A DNA stretch of 64,000 nucleotides from Terebella lapidaria (Eukaryota; Annelida; Polychaeta; Terebellida; Terebellidae), in the NCBI GenBank assembly GCA_949152475.1, contig OX424556.1, positions 53,092,451 to 53,156,450 of the forward strand, given 5' to 3'. The notes under the pieces were generated by a model that worked only from the letters and a program-made list of their open reading frames with translations, searched no databases and was not told where the DNA came from. The position numbers and the translations under genes were made by a program. Positions 33,801-43,891 of the stretch are shown in pieces. Numbering within the stretch: the stretch's first letter is position 1; each line of letters starts with the position of its first letter.

Positions 33801-36800
33801 ATTGGCCATTTTTCCTGCGACCTTGAAAATGAGGTCAAAGGTCAAATTCAAGGTCACGAGAATATTCAGCATATATCATTTCCTATATGTTCACAATTGA
33901 TTCCTAAGCCGTCAAGTCGAGAATAAGCGAGATATTGGCAATTTTGTCCTGTGACCTTGGAAATGAGGTTAAAGGTCAAATTCAAGGTCATGAGAATATT
34001 CAGCATATATCATTTCCTATATGTTCACAATGGATTCCTAAGCTGTAAAGTCGATAATAAGCGAGATATTAGCCATTTTGTCCTGTGACCTTGAAAATGA
34101 GGTCAAAGGTCAAATTCAAGGTCACGAGAATATTCAGCCTATATCATTTCCTATATGTTCACAATTGATTTCTAAGCTGTAAAGTCGATAATAAGCGATA
34201 TATTAGCCATTTTGTCCTGTGACCTTGAAAATGAGGTCAAAGGTCAAATTCAAGGTCACGAGAATATTCAGCATATATCATTTCCTATATGTCCACAATT
34301 GATTCCTAGTCTCTAATCTCAATATTGAGTGAGATATTAGGCTTAATGTGTCCCATTATAAAGCATAGGAAAATTTAACATGGGAAAGTCACATCTGGGC
34401 CGAAAATGGCCCACTTCGAATGATTCAAGGGCAATGAAATTTATACATGTCACAGGGGTACATATGAGGAGTGTTATGCATCAATAAGAAGAAAAGTTAC
34501 TGAACAGTTTTTGAGAAAACGATCGTCAAAGTCCAAAATTGGCCATTTTTCGACGAAAATGGTCGTTCTGACCTTGAAACCGAGGTCAGGGGTCAAATTC
34601 AAGGTCACGAGAATATTCAGTAGATATCATTTCCTATATGTCCACAATTGATTCCTAGTCTCTAATCTCAATATTAAGTGAGATATTAGGCGTAATGTGT
34701 CCCATTATGAAGCATAGGAGAGTTTAACATGGGAAAGCCCTATCTGGGCCGAGTTTGGGCCAAAATGGCCCACTTCGAGCGATTCAAGCGCGACGAAACT
34801 GATACACATCACAGGAGTACATATGAGGAGTGTTATGTATCAAAAAGAAAAAAAGTTACTGAACAGATTTTGAGAAAATGGCCGCCAAATTCCAAAATCA
34901 GGCATTTTTCGTCGAAAATGGCCGCCATTTTGAAAAAAATGCGAAAATCCAAAAACTAAAAAAAATTTCCTGGGAATATTTTTAGGTACTTTTGTGCAAA
35001 ATTTCAGAAAGATCGGACCGTATACTTTAAAGATAAAAATGTGAACGGACGGACGACGGACGGACGGACGGACGGCCAGACGACGGACGACGGACGCAAC
35101 GCCATGCCAATAGGTTATCGGACCATAGGTCCGGTAACCTAAAAATCCAGTGTATCCATTGAATTGGGCATCACGTGATATGTATTGATGATAAAGCATG
35201 ACACATGGGACTTATTGCTCTTTGACCTGAATGGACTAGGGGTGAAATTTTATAATACACTATAATTATTATTGGAATGACCGATCTGGGTCAAGTTTTT
35301 CCAAAATGACCCACTTCGATCGATTCAAGGGCAACGAAACTTATACACATCACAGGGGTACATATGAGGAGTCTAAAGCATCAGTTAGAAAAAAAGTTAC
35401 TGAACAGATTTCAAGAAAACGACCGCCAAAGTCCAAAATTAGCATTCTTTTCTCTAGGAATGGCCGCCATTTTGGGAAAGAATAAAATAAAACACATAGC
35501 ACAAAGGGTGTCGTAGCTTACCGGCAAACATGCTACATGTATATAACTATAATACTGAAAGTAGTCGGAGGTCAAGTTCAAGGATCAAGGTCACCAACAG
35601 ATCCACCATACATGGTTTGATATATACCCGTAAAACAACCATAACATCTCTTTGTCATCATTCTGTCTGCAGAGTCCACACATTTTAGGTTAGATGTCAC
35701 CTTAGGATTTACTACTCAAGGTCGCCTGAGGTCAACCTCAAGGTCACTAAAAGAAGCGCAATCCAGAGTTCTATGTGCAAGTGTATAGCCCAAGAGGCCA
35801 ATTACCACATTTCGTATCAAGTTCAACGTCATGACAACATCCAGCATGTATCATTTCCTATATGTGTACAATTGATTCGTAAGCTGTAAAGTCGATAATG
35901 AGTCAGATAATAACCACTTTGTGCTCTGATCTTGAAAATGAGGTCAAATGTCAAATTTGAGTAATCAAGATATTTGTCATACATTATTTCCTATATGTCC
36001 AAAATTGATTCTCAAGGTGTAAAGTCGATAATAAGCGAGATATTAGCCATTTTAAGCTCTGACCTTGAAAATAAAAGGTCAAGTTCAAGGCAATGAGAAT
36101 ATTCAGTATATATCATTTTCTTTAACAGAACAATTGATTTCTAACCTGTAAAGTCGCTAATAAGCGAGATATCAGCCATTTTGTGCTATTGCCTTTAAAA
36201 TGAGATCAATGGTCAAATTCAAGGTCATGAGAATATTCAGCATATAACATTTCCTTTAGGTTCACAATTGATTCCTAAGGTGTAAAGTCGATAATAAGCG
36301 AGATGTTAGCAATTTCGTGGTCTGACCTTGACAATGAAGCCAGAGGTCAAATTCAAGGTCGTCAGAAAAATTGGTGTATATCATTTCATATATGTCCACA
36401 ATTGCTTCCAAAGCTATAAAGTCGATAAGAAGTGAAATATTAACCATTTTGTCCTGTGACCTTGAAATGAAGGTCAAAGGTCAAATTCGAGGTCCTCAAC
36501 AGGTCGATTTATGCAAGTTTGTGTACTGACCCTGAACGTTGATTTGTTCCATGCCATGGGTGTCTGGGAATGTGCCGAAGCTGACGAGGCCTGCCGTATG
36601 TATGACCGAGTCTACTCCCTCTAGCGCGGCTGACACGTCCGTCAATCTCCGCACGTCTCCACACACAGACCGCAGTGGTTTGGGCTCGGCGTGTCCTGCC
36701 GACAGATATATCCAGCTTCAGATTATCTCCTTCAGGGCTACTTCAGACAGGTAAACACTAGCCTCTGATATGAGGGCTGACGCTCCCCCACCCCATTCCC

Positions 36801-38020
36801 CGCTACAAAACCCACTACCCACAAGGGACTTCAATTCGCACCCATCTTCCTTTGCCTCACGTCAAATTCATGGATCCACCCCTAGTAGTAATTGTCCACC
36901 AGACGCGCACTGGGCAAACTGAACCACTTTTGGAAACCGAGGCGTGGAGTTCGAGCAAACAGGACCACTGAGACAAACAACACCACTGGAGCAACCCCAA
37001 CCTGGAAAAACCAGAGCACTGGGACAAACAAGATCCATGAGAAAACCAGACCACTGGAGCAAATCAGATCACTTGGGAAAACAGGACCACTGAGGTGAAT
37101 AAAACTACTGGGGCAAACCAGACCATAGGAGCAAACAGGACCACTGGGGCTAACAAAACCCCTGGGGCAAACAGGACCACTGGGGAAACAGGACCACTGG
37201 GGCAAATTAGACCACTGGGGCTAACAGAACCCCTAGGGCAAACAGGACCACTGGGGAACCAGGACCACTGGAGCAAACCAGAGCACTGGGACACACAAGA
37301 TCCATGAGAAAACCAGACCACTGAGACAAATTAGATCACTTGGGAAAACAGGACCACTGAGGTAAATAAGACTGCTGGGGCAAACCAGACCATTGGGGGC
37401 AAACAGGACCACTGCGGCAAACAGGACCACTGGGGAAAACAAGGCCAATGGGGGGAAGCAGGGCCACTGGGGTTAACAGGGCCACTGGGGCAAGCATGAC
37501 CACTGGGGCAAACAGGGCCAATGAGGGGAAACAGGGCCACTGTGTGTGTGTGATTTAGGATCACTGAGGCAAACAGTAACACAGGGGAAACAGGACCACT
37601 AGGGGATTGGGGGGAAAGGACCACTGAGGCAAACAGTACCACTGGGGGAACAGGATCTCTAGGGGGTGGGGGTGGGGGGATAGGGCCACTGAAGCACACA
37701 GTACCACTGGGGAAACATAAGTCCACTAGAGGGGGGGGGGCAGGACCACGGGGGGGGGGCTACATGACCACTGGGGAAAACAGGATAATTTTGGAAGAGG
37801 GTCACTGTGCCAAACAGGGCCACTGGGGCAAACATGATAGCAAGACATTAATTGAATTTGTGCAGACGTACGACCCACCTAACTTATTGGTGTAAGGCTT
37901 AATATCGAAGACTCGGATTTCAGACACATCATCTGCTTTCTCCTGCAGCATTTTAACGACGTGTTGTCCCAGAAAACCAGCACCACCCGTCACCAGCACC
38001 ACTTGCTTTGTGTCCGCCAT
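30285..38020 (-). CDS. HSD3B-like: 3-beta-hydroxysteroid dehydrogenase/isomerase-like gene, four exons
   Basis: Joining exons 38020-37879, 36695-36531, 31152-30940 and 30847-30285 gives 361 codons including the stop. All introns are GT-AG and all interrupt a codon after its first base. The 360-residue product is close to the 370-odd residues of vertebrate 3-beta-HSD. It carries the Rossmann NAD-binding motif TGGAGFLG (residues 11-18), the YTST segment with Ser123 and the catalytic pair Tyr152-x3-Lys156 in YPDTK. A hydrophobic stretch, SLVYCLLYATESFLRLLAPVY, is likely to sit in the ER or mitochondrial membrane. The family oxidises 3-beta-hydroxy steroids and isomerises the delta-5 bond; NSDHL-type sterol decarboxylases are close relatives and an alternative. 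The start MADTK has a good context (AAGATGG); an in-frame Met at 38185 is less likely. No stops or frameshifts. Confidence 0.92.
30940..31152 (-). CDS. HSD3B-like: 3-beta-HSD-like gene, exon 3 with active site
   Basis: The acceptor is TTGCCAG/GCACC and the donor is CAGG/GTGAGT. It encodes residues 103-173: GTKNIVKAC, RLVYTSTIDVV with the active-site Ser, and GYPDTKYRAE with catalytic Tyr and Lys. Confidence 0.9.
31252..32760 (-). mobile_element. Repeat family A copy in intron 2 of the 3-beta-HSD-like gene
   Basis: This is the clearest near-complete copy. It starts TTAGCCCAAAGGCTAAGATA, then GGTTACCGGACAA. Internally it holds two tandem segments (about 31640-32010 and 32090-32440) with GGCTGTTTTGACCTTTCAAG and CATATATGACTTCCCATTT. 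The GACGGACGACGG microsatellite follows, and it ends GGTTATCGGACCAAAGGTCC then GGTAACCTAA. No protein. Confidence 0.85.
32761..35142 (-). repeat. Array of 134-bp repeat plus A-element end, intron 2
   Basis: Reverse-oriented 134-bp units occur from about 33520 to 34310 and around 34560-34680, spaced 133-134 bp (GATTCCTAAG at 33766, 33899 and 34033). Two blocks of A end sequence follow (CATGGGAAAGTC, GGCCCACTTCGA, ACATATGAGGAGTGTTATG). The array closes at 35100-35142 with GGTTATCGGACCATAGGTCC and GGTAACCTAAA. A GACG/GACGACG microsatellite lies at about 35044-35098. At 32975-33500 two related degenerate coding-like stretches interrupt the array. Confidence 0.85.
35143..36530 (-). repeat. Further A-derived sequence and 134-bp units, intron 2
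   Basis: About 35270-35480 is diverged A end sequence. From 35850 to 36510 there are about five diverged 134-bp units in reverse orientation, each with TGTAAAGTCGATAATAAGCG and AGGTCAAATTCAAGGTC. The array stops less than 30 bp before the donor of exon 2. Confidence 0.75.
36531..36695 (-). CDS. HSD3B-like: 3-beta-HSD-like gene, exon 2
   Basis: The acceptor is CGGCAG/GACACG, with the AG at 36697-36696. The donor is CAGG/GTCAGT. It encodes about residues 48-102, with the family pattern GDVRRL...ALEGVDSVIHTAGLV and ending INVQ. In the same frame a stop lies just upstream of the acceptor, which fixes the exon start. Confidence 0.88.
36940..37840. repeat. Minisatellite in intron 1 of the 3-beta-HSD-like gene
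   Basis: Some 45 copies of a 15-20 bp unit, AACAGGACCACTGGGGCAA with variants, run through most of intron 1. Longer-order periodicity is visible: a 230-240 bp block containing GATCCATGAGAAAACCAGAC recurs near 37026 and 37298. G runs of 9-10 bases occur near 37730-37760. Frames on both strands stay open because the unit length is often a multiple of three; they are not genes. Confidence 0.85.
37879..38020 (-). CDS. HSD3B-like: 3-beta-HSD-like gene, exon 1 (coding part)
   Basis: It encodes residues 1-47 plus the first base of codon 48, including the dinucleotide-binding TGGAGFLGQ loop and the first two strands of the Rossmann fold. The donor is TTAG/GTGGGT, with GT at 37878-37877. Confidence 0.9.
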
Positions 38021-38079
38021 CTTGGATTTGCTGGGCAAGACGTCACACGACCCACGATGACGTGTTTCGTCCCTTTTGA

Positions 38080-38087
38080 TGACGTCA
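38080..38087 (-). promoter_or_regulatory. Perfect CRE octamer upstream of the 3-beta-HSD-like ATG
   Basis: TGACGTCA lies 60 bp upstream of the start codon. Two more TGACGT/ACGTCA half-type sites occur nearby (about 38040 and 38169). cAMP-responsive CREB sites are common near steroidogenic genes in vertebrates. Whether this lies in the promoter or the 5' UTR is unknown because the transcription start cannot be seen. Confidence 0.45.
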
Positions 38088-38185
38088 GCCCTTTCTGTGC
38101 GCTCCGTGAGGCACTGTGTGAGGCTCGGTTCAAACACTTTGCTCCTCAGAGGCCGGGGACTTCCCGTTACGTCACCAGACACCAA

Positions 38186-39340
38186 ACTGAAATATCAAAC
38201 ACCGCGTATAATCGCTATATCACCATCGGGCTAGTTCCCTGTGATGCAACTTCAATCACGAGCCAATCGAGCGGTTGTAACCATTCAATTGCCAAAATGT
38301 AGTGTCACTGTAGTTTGAATGATATAGGAGGTTACCTCATGGAAATGTAGAATATGGAATGTACCCTCCGAAGCATATCGCCTGTAAATCAGGCCCTAAG
38401 GCCACTGTCTTTGGTTTTATACGAGCTGGGGAGGTGACGTGGTTTGACGTGCTGTCAAGGTACCGGACCCCCACAGAGCAAGAAATTGTCAATTAGGATT
38501 TGACGGCGGGACACACGTTAAGAAAACAAACCCATACACTACTGATCGTGTGAATCAGAACCACGGCACATGTGTTACTTCGGTGGTATTCATCAATACA
38601 GCGAACATTAATTAACTTTTTATGCAGAATTCACTAATCTATTGGACGTTCCATGTCAGCACGTACAGGGACACGAGGTGAGCAGAGACTTAGAGCATCT
38701 ACCTCCACGTGCACGCGGTGAACGTACAAAATCTTCCAGCATTTTACGTTCTAAAATGGTTTATCTTGGATTTATGTTTGATCTAGTAGTTTTTTCGCTT
38801 CAATATGCCAGTTCGGTCGGTCGATTGAAGTAGCCATCACACATTTGAAAATACGTAATATGTGAAAATACGTACAGAAACCACACTTGAGCTATCATTT
38901 AAACAAGTGAGACATTTTGTCTAATAGGCCTACACAATTCTACGCAATTTTCCACATTGAGTAGGTTTCATGTGTCGAATATCAAGATAAGACACAGAAC
39001 GAGTTCATCTTGTTATGGCCAGTTTAGTGTACATAGTTCGTGTGTGTTATTTTGTACAAGCATTTTGTCGTGTGTATTGGGTCAAATATATGATAATGTA
39101 TCCTATTTTAGTAATATAATCTTCCAATATCTAACAATCTTACCAAACAATAAGTCTACATACAGGATAGATTTTGAGTGATCCCTGTCTAATATTTAGA
39201 TGTTTGCACGACGGTGTGTGCGCATTTTACACACTGGATATAACCTAGCAGTAAATGGTGTATTCTTGGGAATTTGATATTGCTCCAGGAAATAATCAGT
39301 TTTCATGTATTTAATTACTTCTATATGGTATACCAAAATC
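38186..39340. other. Upstream region of the 3-beta-HSD-like gene, no other gene seen
   Basis: This is the probable promoter side of the dehydrogenase gene. I see no second gene. The sequence is unique-looking and less repetitive than the flanks. Open frames here are short and lack recognisable features. Confidence 0.4.
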
Positions 39341-39344
39341 GTTT

Positions 39345-39620
39345 GAAAACAGATTATGTCCATTTTGCTCTATGGCGCACTGTTTCTGAGACATCGACGA
39401 AAACGAAAAATGCTTACTCGGCGATGAAAATTAAGGTCAAGGTCAAATGTCATCCCTAATGCCCATTAGACATGTTTGTTTAAGGCGACAAGTCCGAAAA
39501 TAACGTCCGTTTCGCTCTACGACACACCGTTTCCGAGATATGCAGGAAACCTCAAGGATGACTCGACGAAAACTTTTCCGACCTCTAGGTCAAAGGTCGT
39601 TTGACGGATTGATCCCAAAA
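39345..39620. repeat. Repeat family E fragment
   Basis: Two copies of the CTCTACGACACACCGTTTCC plus GAGATATG core and the linking TCCGAAAATAACGTCCGTTT sequence match the array at 26815-27470. Confidence 0.65.
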
Positions 39621-39984
39621 TCAATAGGGTTCTCAATAGGTGAACTTATGCAGCCATCACGCAGAAACAAAGTCCAAAAAATGACCTCGATTTCATCCTC
39701 ACGGACCTCACAGACCTCGGATCCGGCTCAGCACATCTACAGCACATCTACATATCTGAATATATCTGAACAGTGGTGGAAATTTCAAGTCGATAAGGGC
39801 GGAAGAAAAAAAACATAAGGCATTTCGACAGAAATGCTTTTAAAATTCGATTGAATCGTTTCTGGCCTTTGGCGGCCATTTTGGAACAATTTCAAACTCT
39901 TGGAATAATTTTATCAAATTCCGCAAAATAACTTCCTGAGTTAACTTTAAGATTCTCTAAAAACATGAATTTTAGGTCATTTGT

Positions 39985-41056
39985 ACAGTACTGTACCGAT
40001 TTCGCAAAACCTCACCAAAATTCTAGCCCATTAACCTGGCATTTAGCACGTGTTCGGCCAACTTCGCCTGACGTAGCATCGTGCGATTTGATGATAGCAT
40101 TGTGTATCATGCGAGCATCGCTCGATGCTAGCATTGCTTCTTGGCACTGTGGCACACTAAAAGCATTTCGCATTTTTTGGTGAATGCCATTATATGCTCG
40201 CATATGCTTGCAAACACATGATCGAGTGGTTTATAGACAGTCTGTATCATGTAGATCGTATGGGCAAATGCAGTGTTTAAGTTCAGTTAATATTAAAGCT
40301 ACTGCCTTCGAATGTATGCAATATTTTTTTCAAAACCAATTTTTTGTGAAACACATCTAATGCAATATAACAAAAGGTATGCTCTATGATTTTGACGATT
40401 ACAGTCCGTCGAGTTGTCTTTTCATCCGTTTTAATACCCATTTTGTAACGGTTTTGTAAATAAACAAACGAAGTGTATCCATCAAACCCGAATGTAAACA
40501 AATGCCCAAATCGCGCTTAAAAGTCCACATCGAGTACATTTTCCAGTTCGTATGGGCATATATAGTGTAGTGATGAGAAAATAATCAGTGATATACCATG
40601 ATGTACATGGAATTGTCAGTCTATCTCACACTTCTATGCTTTGTTTACATCTGCGTGTGATGGATGTAGTTCCTGTATTTACGCGAGAACCGCCTGTTCA
40701 AACGAGCAAAATTTCTCTGAGAACTGGTTATTTACATTACATTGGATGTGAGTATGTCTCATTCAGTTATTTTATCATGTTTAATATGAAATATAGTTTA
40801 AAAAAAATATTGACTGGATTCGAAGGCAGTTGCTTTAAAGTCTGTATTTGCGTCCGAAATAAAGGATGCGCGCCTCTGTGCGAGACAATGCTCGCCTATT
40901 CAACTAAGACGGCCGCCTGATGCGATGGCATCGCGCCCACTGGTCGCACCATGAGTTGATGCTAGCATCAAGTCGCACGTAATCGCACGGCCTAGCATTT
41001 AGCATGTAGCATTCGCATGGCTAGTGAGGTTTTGCGAAATCGGTAGATTTACTGTA
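39985..41056. mobile_element. Inverted-repeat element D, hosting MITE B copy 2
   Basis: The outer arms read TACCGATTTCGCAAAACCTC (39993 on) and its reverse complement near 41045. Inner parts carry GCATTTAGCA and many GCATCG/CGATGC-type short palindromes. MITE B at 40293-40839 sits in the middle. D has no other copy in the window, so its limits come only from the inverted arms. Confidence 0.6.
40293..40839. mobile_element. MITE family B, copy 2, with TTAA ends
   Basis: This uninterrupted 547-bp copy has ends AGCTACTGCCTTCGAAT and, reversed, AGCAACTGCCTTCGAAT. Both are bordered by TTAA, as for TTAA-specific transposases (piggyBac or Kolobok types). It aligns in reverse with 19107-20183 and so proves that element C inserted there. 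Confidence 0.75.
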
Positions 41057-41814
41057 CGTGTGCGAGAATAGTACACTTTGAATCGCTCGAAATTTCCAAA
41101 ATCAAGGGCGTAGCTCTAATTACGCATTTTTACGCAATTGCGTACTGAAATTTTTGCGTAACGTCAGCTGGTTTTTGCGTAATGATCATAAATAAAGGGA
41201 CTTAAATGAGTTTCCAAATATCAAATAGCCAATTTCAAGTTTACGACCCAAAGGACTTTTTGCTTTTTGCGAGCATTGGTGAGCCGTTGGTTGTCCATTG
41301 GTAATTCATTTCGTCTACATTTTCCAAAAAAAACACATGTCCGTCAACACCTGCAAATGGGAGGGAGGGACACTGGGGACTGAGCGGGGAGTGTTAACCT
41401 ACACCTCTTCCTGGTTGTCCTTGTAGTTTTGGGGGCTTCTTCTTTCTACTTTCTTTTTCATTTCTTCTGGTTTTCACCACTAATTCAATTTGGTTTCCAG
41501 ACAATCACTCGAGTTCTTCTCCTCAACGAATCTCTAAATAATGTTCACCTACTGAGTTACCCCTAAACTGTTCTGAAGCCAACCCTGAGTTTTAAATAAT
41601 TTACGTGACTAGATTTCTATCAAAGGTTTCCTCATATTACTCAATAATGACTTGTGCTTGGGCACGTGGGCAATATATTGTTCACACATACATACATATG
41701 TGAAACATAGTTTCTCCTTAAAACTGTGAGATGTATCCGTTTTTCGATTTCCGATGGTTTCTAGTGACATGGCCAAAAATATTTCAGTTATTGCATCTGT
41801 TACAGAGCTCGTGA
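41057..41814. other. Non-coding spacer
   Basis: Nothing is recognised. A short GCGTAA/TACGCA-rich patch at 41115-41190 (TACGCAATTGCGTA) is locally palindromic. Confidence 0.35.
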
Positions 41815-42142
41815 AATATTCGAACGCAAAGAAGTAACACAAAAGAAAATGTAAAACTGATCAGCACGTCTCAGTCCTACTCGTAATTATTGCAATCTTG
41901 GAAGTCAGTTTTTGATGGAATATTTCGTTTTTGATTCCTTGTATTGTGAGTTATGTGAGACAGACGCACTCAATCACAAATATTCGAACGCAAAGAAGTA
42001 ACACAAAAGAAAATGTAAAACTGATCAGCACGTCTCAGTCCTACTCGTAATTATTGCAATCTTGGAAGTCAGTTTTTGATGGAATATTTCGTTTTTGATT
42101 CCTTGTATTGTGAGTTATGTGAGACAGACGCACTCAATCACG
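41815..42142. repeat. Perfect tandem duplication, two 164-bp copies
   Basis: The block starting ATATTCGAACGCAAAGAAGT at 41817 repeats at 41981 with no differences that I can see, through CAGACGCACTCAATCAC. It must be recent, or it may be an assembly artefact. Confidence 0.85.
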
Positions 42143-43312
42143 TTGTTTACAAAAGTATATGTCATAGAGTCTTGGCATCAATTTCGAAAAATCAATGAAT
42201 ATATTTGTAATAGCGGTGGTGTTGTAGAAAACAAACACTTGCTTGATACGATTCGAGGGTTTATTCGTGTATAATACAGCCTGCAATGAAATAATGCAGA
42301 ATGGTTGATAATCGAACAACCACTACACATATAAATGAAATCTAATTCCCCTAACCTTCCACGAGTAAAATATGATAATGAATAGCATTAAAATACATTA
42401 TGAGCATGAGAATGAACTGACCTGATCAAACGTGTGATGATCCGAATAAAGATGAATGAAGTGATGATCAATGGTGTAATGATCGTTGATGGTTTGTAAA
42501 ATGATGGCGCAGTGCAACATATAAAGTAATCAGGAAAATCGATCAGATGTTTCCTCTCTGACTTTCAAAGTGCAAGTGAACAAAGTAAAAACTCCCGCCA
42601 AAATATCACATAGTCATGTGATCAACAATAAACAAACAGTAACTAAGTAAAAGTGAGAACAGACACAAACATTCACTCTACAGGTGGCAGCACGCACACA
42701 CATTCATACACATTCAAAACCACTAGGTGGCAACACCAACACTCACTGTCACATATTGTATTATGACCATACTATGTTTGGAGTTTAGGCCTACATCGAA
42801 ATATGCGCCCATAATCACTGTAGGATTGCAAATATACGTCCAGCTTTTGGGACCCTTGAGCTGGCCCCAGACCCTGGGCCGGAATTGCTTCGCGCCTTCA
42901 GCGCTCGCAATACCTTTTCTCAGGCTTCTAACAAATTTCAACGATTTTGCGTACTCTCAAAACTACTATTATTAACATATAAGTCATATATGATGTATCT
43001 TTTGATGATTGTGAACTTGACATCAGAGGACTCTGAGCGGTATTTCTCAAGGTCACATTTGAAGTGAAATTGTAAATCGGTCTGTAGATATAATGATTGT
43101 AGATAAATGTCATGGCTGTATTAAGGGCATATTGGGAGCACATTATGGTGGATCTGTTGGTGACATTGAAATTTACGTCAGACTTTGAGCAATGAATCTC
43201 GATAATTAAATCTACCACATTTGATCTAAGTTTGAAAAATGTGCAAATTGATCCATGCATGCAAACGTTTTTTTTTTTTCTAGATTGAGCTTGTATTATG
43301 AGCTAATATTAT
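42143..43312. other. Non-coding spacer
   Basis: There is no supported gene. The frames at 42723-42975 on the two strands overlap each other and show no conserved features. Confidence 0.35.
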
Positions 43313-43460
43313 AAGTTATCATGGGCTTCAAATCCCAATACGGCGTGATATCTGCCTGAAGTCACCATATACCACGAGGCCGTAGGCCGAGTGGGATATG
43401 CTGACTGAAGGCAGATATCATGCCGTATTGGGGTCTGAAGTCCATGGTAACGATATTATC
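43313..43460. repeat. Large stem-loop with GAGGCCGTAGGCCGAG centre
   Basis: The left arm (TTATCATGGGCTTCAAATCC, then CAATACGGCGTGATATCTGC) pairs with the right arm (GGCAGATATCATGCCGTATT, then GGGG and GAAGTCCATGGTAAC). A small palindrome, CCACGAGGCCGTAGGCCGAG, lies in the loop. A half-copy of the left arm lies near 30147. Function unknown; possibly the end of a mobile element. Confidence 0.65.
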
Positions 43461-43891
43461 ATTGGATTATATGGAACTCTCCAAATTCCGTATCACCCTC
43501 TGAAGCCCACGATACAGAAAATATCGTGGGGTTGCGTCACAGCTCTCCAAATACAGCATGATATTGTCGGGGAATTGACCAATCAGGATTGGACATTTCC
43601 AGTAATCTGATGATAATGTCATGTACGACAAATTTTTAAGTGACCTTTGATTACAACATTTCTCAGATGAGATGAGGTACTCTCATTCAAAGTTATGTCA
43701 TTGTGAGACAAAACCCATGATATAGCGCTTAGGTTTACAACTTATAGTATATGTATTTTCATGTAGTGACTATACATATGTAAGATCCACATTACAGTAA
43801 TTAATTGAGTTCAAAATGTTCGTTAATTATTATCAGAAAATGTAATCAGGATGGGCCATCTGCTCTTGCATGTCATGTACACACGTATAGC

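Noticed and set aside
35044..35098. GACG/GACGACG microsatellite as an independent satellite locus
   Set aside because: The same microsatellite occurs at the same place in every A element, so it is part of that family.
36882..37726. Long open frames of up to 131 codons on both strands, rich in Pro, Ser, Gly and Val
   Set aside because: They lie entirely inside the intron 1 minisatellite and stay open only because its unit is repetitive; both strands are open at once.
38018..38185. Alternative upstream start of the 3-beta-HSD-like protein at 38185
   Set aside because: The extra 55 residues are low in family similarity and would read through the CRE region. The Met at 38020 has good context and matches the usual family start two to six residues before the NAD fold.
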